From positions 1,240,001 to 1,304,000 of the forward strand of contig NZ_AP025466.1 in assembly GCF_024347355.1 (NCBI RefSeq): DNA of 64,000 nt. The letters run 5' to 3'. Origin of the DNA: Vibrio chagasii. GTDB taxonomy: Bacteria > Pseudomonadota > Gammaproteobacteria > Enterobacterales > Vibrionaceae. The notes under the pieces are model-generated. The model was not told the DNA's origin. It did no database searches and worked only from the letters and a program-made list of their open reading frames with translations. Within the stretch, counting starts at the first letter, position 1. Each line of letters opens with the position of its first letter. The translations under genes and the position numbers were made by a program. Below, piece after piece: positions 61,420-64,000 of the stretch.

Positions 61420-63597
61420 ATGAGCGATTCGCTGCAGCAGGAACTGAAAAAATTTGAATTGCCGACCCGAACGGATTTTCCTTGGGTAGGCAAAGCGATA
61501 ACAACCATGGGAGTGATTCTCTCCCTATTACACATTTGGTTTAATACCTTATCTACCTTACCGGAGCTTTGGATCTCTGCGACTCACTTTGCTGGTTTCG
61601 CGATCATTTGTGCGCTTTGGTATCCCGCTCATATCTCGCTGAAAAAGAGCAAGGTGGCACTTGCTGTCGATATCGGGATCGCATTGGCAGCATTGGCTTG
61701 CCTTATCTATATCCCCTTTGCAGAGGATGCACTTTATGAGCGAGGCGTGAAGTTCATCGCCAGTGATTGGTTCTTCTCTATCTTGGCGATTGCTATCGTC
61801 ATCGAGCTGATTCGTCGTACCATGGGCTGGTTTATTCCTGTACTTATTCTGGTGTGTTTGAGCTACGTAGTGGTGTGGGGGCAATGGACCAGTGGCATCT
61901 TCCACTTTCCTGGTTTGAGCCTTGAGACACTGCTCTATCGAAGCTTTTATTCATCGGAAGGTATGTTTGGTTCTATCTCTAGAATCAGCTGGACCTTCGT
62001 ATTCATGTTTATCCTATTTGGCGCTTTCTTAGTGCGCTCGGGTGTCGGTGACTACATTATTGATGTCTCTCGCGCGGCGGCGGGCAAAGTGATCGGTGGG
62101 CCTGGTTTTATTGCGGTGATTGGCTCTGGTTTGATGGGCTCAGTGTCTGGCTCTAGCGTGGCTAATACGGTGTCGACAGGCGTTATCAGTATTCCTCTGA
62201 TGCAAAAAGCGGGTTTCCCTTCACGCTTTGCTGCTGGTGTGGAAGCTGCTGCATCAACAGGTGGGCAGTTGATGCCACCAGTGATGGGGGCAGGTGCTTT
62301 TATCATGGCGTCTTACACGCAGATCCCTTATGTCGATATCATTGCGGTCTCTTTCTTGCCAGCGCTTATTTACTTTTTGTCAGTGGCGTTTTTCGTACGT
62401 ATTGAAGCGAAGCGTAGCGGTGTACAAAAAGTCTCTTCGGGTTGTGAGCCTCTATTAAAAGTACTCTTGTCTGGTTGGCATAATCTTATCCCTCTTGCGG
62501 TGCTGGTGACTCTATTGGTGCAAGGCTTTACGCCGACGTACGCTGCGGGTATCTCAATCGTCTCGGTAGTGGTTGCTTCGTGGTTCTCCAAAAACCATAA
62601 AATGGGACCAAAGGCGATCATCGAAGCGCTTTCTCAAGGCGCAAAAAACATGGCAACCACAGCCGTATTACTCGTGGGTATTGGCCTTGTGGTCAATGTG
62701 ATCAGCACCACCGGGATAGGTAACACCTTCTCGTTGATGATCAATAGTTGGGCTAATGGTGACTTGTTGGTGATGATTGCCTTGATCGCGCTGGCATCTT
62801 TGATTCTCGGTATGGGCCTGCCAGTTACCGCGGCTTATATCGTGTTGGGTACTCTGTCTGCTCCAGCCTTGTACAAGTTAATTGCTGAAAGCCAGCTGCT
62901 TGACCTGTTGGTTTCGGGTCAGTTACCAGAGCAGGCGAAAGCAATTTTCATGTTGGCAGCACCAGAAAAGCTGGAACTGCTTAACGCACCTATGGCTCTG
63001 GAAACTGCAAAAGAACTGATTGCGTTAGTGCCCGCTAATTTTGTGGAAACGCTGCTTGAGCAAAGCTTAGGCTTGGAAGCGATTAGCCTTGCTCTATTGT
63101 CTGCACACTTAATCATTTTCTGGTTATCGCAAGACAGCAACGTGACGCCACCGGTTTGTTTGACCGCTTTTGCAGCAGCGACAATTGCTAAAACGCCACC
63201 AATGAGAACGGGCTTAATGGCATGGAAGATCGCTAAAGGCTTGTACTTGGTGCCACTGCTTATCGCTTACACCAACTTGGTAAGTTGGGATGTGACCTCG
63301 GTTTTAGTGACTGGTGGCTTTGCTATTATTGGTACTTATGCATTTATTGCAGCGATTGAAGGTTACCTCGAGAGCGAAATCAATCTTGTGTTGCGCGCGG
63401 TATTGATTGCCTTAGGTGTGGCTTTAGTTTGGCCTGATGTGTCAATCGTGATTCGCCTGGTCGGTGTGGCACTGTTTGTTGCTATCTTCATCTACAGCGG
63501 TCGTAAGTACGATATCAATCAAGTGAAAAAGCCGTCGGATGAAGAGCAAAAGTCTTTGCCTCAAACCGAGCCTGATACTGCCGCTTCTTCCCTATAA
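61420..63597 (+). CDS. TRAP transporter fused permease (DctQM type)
   Basis: 725 residues from the ATG at 61420 (CAGGAG ribosome site); a frame 15 codons longer is possible. About 17-18 membrane spans. The first part (to about 190) corresponds to the small DctQ-like subunit, the rest to DctM: GSGLMGSVSGSSVANTVSTGVISIPLMQKAGFPSRFAAGVEAAASTGGQLMPPVMGAGAF, LILGMGLPVTAAYIVLGTLSAPAL and NVTPPVCLTAFAAATIAKTPP. It uses the Na+ gradient. Cotranscribed with the binding protein and followed 26 bp later by the LhgO-like gene. Confidence 0.95.
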   Translation: MSDSLQQELKKFELPTRTDFPWVGKAITTMGVILSLLHIWFNTLSTLPELWISATHFAGFAIICALWYPAHISLKKSKVALAVDIGIALAALACLIYIPFAEDALYERGVKFIASDWFFSILAIAIVIELIRRTMGWFIPVLILVCLSYVVVWGQWTSGIFHFPGLSLETLLYRSFYSSEGMFGSISRISWTFVFMFILFGAFLVRSGVGDYIIDVSRAAAGKVIGGPGFIAVIGSGLMGSVSGSSVANTVSTGVISIPLMQKAGFPSRFAAGVEAAASTGGQLMPPVMGAGAFIMASYTQIPYVDIIAVSFLPALIYFLSVAFFVRIEAKRSGVQKVSSGCEPLLKVLLSGWHNLIPLAVLVTLLVQGFTPTYAAGISIVSVVVASWFSKNHKMGPKAIIEALSQGAKNMATTAVLLVGIGLVVNVISTTGIGNTFSLMINSWANGDLLVMIALIALASLILGMGLPVTAAYIVLGTLSAPALYKLIAESQLLDLLVSGQLPEQAKAIFMLAAPEKLELLNAPMALETAKELIALVPANFVETLLEQSLGLEAISLALLSAHLIIFWLSQDSNVTPPVCLTAFAAATIAKTPPMRTGLMAWKIAKGLYLVPLLIAYTNLVSWDVTSVLVTGGFAIIGTYAFIAAIEGYLESEINLVLRAVLIALGVALVWPDVSIVIRLVGVALFVAIFIYSGRKYDINQVKKPSDEEQKSLPQTEPDTAASSL

Positions 63598-63623
63598 TTT
63601 AAAGGACTGAATGTAGGAACATT

Positions 63624-64000
63624 ATGAACTCAATATACGACTATATTATCGTTGGTGGTGGCATTGTTGGCGTGTCGACGGCATGGCAACTGCAACAAGC
63701 TCACCCTGATAAAAGTATCCTTTTAGTCGAAAAGGAGCGTGGCTTTGCGCAGCATCAAACGGGTCACAACAGTGGTGTGATTCACGCTGGCGTTTACTAC
63801 GCTCCGGGTAGCTTGAAAGCGGATTTCTGTAAGCGAGGCGCAGAGCGTACTATCGCGTTTTGTCGTCAACATGATATCCCCGTCGAAAACTGCGGTAAGT
63901 TATTGGTTGCGACCAATGAGCAAGAAGTTGAGCGCATGAACGCGCTCTATCAGCGCTGTCATGATAACGATATTGATGTCGATTTATTGGACCAAGCGCA
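63624..64000 (+). CDS. lhgO: L-2-hydroxyglutarate oxidase LhgO (partial)
   Basis: Starts at 63624 (TAGGAAC upstream) and runs off the right edge after about 125 residues. It opens with the FAD-binding DYIIVGGGIVGVSTAWQLQQAHP and then TGHNSGVIHAGVYYAPGSLKADFCKRGA, which is the LhgO/DAO-family start. LhgO oxidises L-2-hydroxyglutarate to 2-oxoglutarate. Position in the TRAP operon suggests that the transporter imports its substrate. Confidence 0.9.
   Translation, partial: MNSIYDYIIVGGGIVGVSTAWQLQQAHPDKSILLVEKERGFAQHQTGHNSGVIHAGVYYAPGSLKADFCKRGAERTIAFCRQHDIPVENCGKLLVATNEQEVERMNALYQRCHDNDIDVDLLDQA

Noticed and set aside
1..64000. tRNA, rRNA or CRISPR loci
   Set aside because: None recognised on either strand when read by eye; no regularly spaced repeats.

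Overview
The window looks like a piece of a Vibrio chromosome, most like the Splendidus/Harveyi-type marine vibrios. Reasons: a mannitol operon with a CRP-rich leader, the YibL, DUF2850 and MaoP/HdfR set, a secreted family-18 chitinase with the Vibrio ChiA layout, a CsrB-class RNA with a VarA-type box, and NhaD, GltS and TAXI-TRAP transporters. No rRNA, tRNA or CRISPR array was seen. Species and chromosome cannot be fixed from the sequence alone.

Layout. 0-1.7 kb: an ECF sigma/ChrR-type anti-sigma pair behind a LON-substrate-domain gene, with a matching promoter motif before the sigma gene and before the LON-domain gene. 1.9-5.4 kb: tautomerase-like protein, metallopeptidase, YibL and GltS. 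5.9-8.3 kb: an AT-rich islet with a YjjU-type patatin phospholipase and a cyclopropane fatty acid synthase. 8.7-10.6 kb: NfsB and a double winged-helix/nuclease-like protein. 10.8-15 kb: mtlA-mtlD-mtlR. 15.2-18 kb: nagB, then maoP and hdfR back to back. 18.0-19.5 kb: a Tn5/IS50-like insertion sequence sitting inside the hdfR terminator. 20-24 kb: an Ada-AlkA fusion with Ogt, a lipoprotein and NhaD. 24.6-26.6 kb: a YjiH/YjiG-type pair whose second gene has an amber stop, then a CsrB-class sRNA on the minus strand, not a protein gene, with its promoter and VarA-type box. 26.7-42.3 kb: ordinary metabolic, regulatory and envelope genes including ChiA, PpnP, pirin and a diguanylate cyclase.

42.4-48 kb is an accessory region: an IS256-family element without a target duplication cuts the end of a small operon (a three-helix membrane protein, a Rap1a/Tai-like exported protein and an unknown protein). 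Beside it lie two unknown small genes, a 22-bp perfect palindrome, a broken serine recombinase and an AT-rich DUF711 gene. 48-54.4 kb: ABC exporter, CtlX-type hydrolase, lipase, and an AraC gene cut off from its upstream region by an IS903-type IS5 element with a 9-bp duplication. 54.5-56.1 kb: two outer-membrane barrels. 56.3-64 kb: a coherent transport unit with a DctB-like kinase and a DctD-like sigma-54 activator on either side of a divergent gap, then repeated upstream sites, a -24/-12 promoter, a TAXI-TRAP binding protein, a fused TRAP permease and an LhgO-like oxidase running off the end. This arrangement suggests uptake of a hydroxy- or ketodicarboxylate that the oxidase then uses.

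Start codons were moved from the longest possible frame where a Shine-Dalgarno sequence or family length argued for it; each case is noted.
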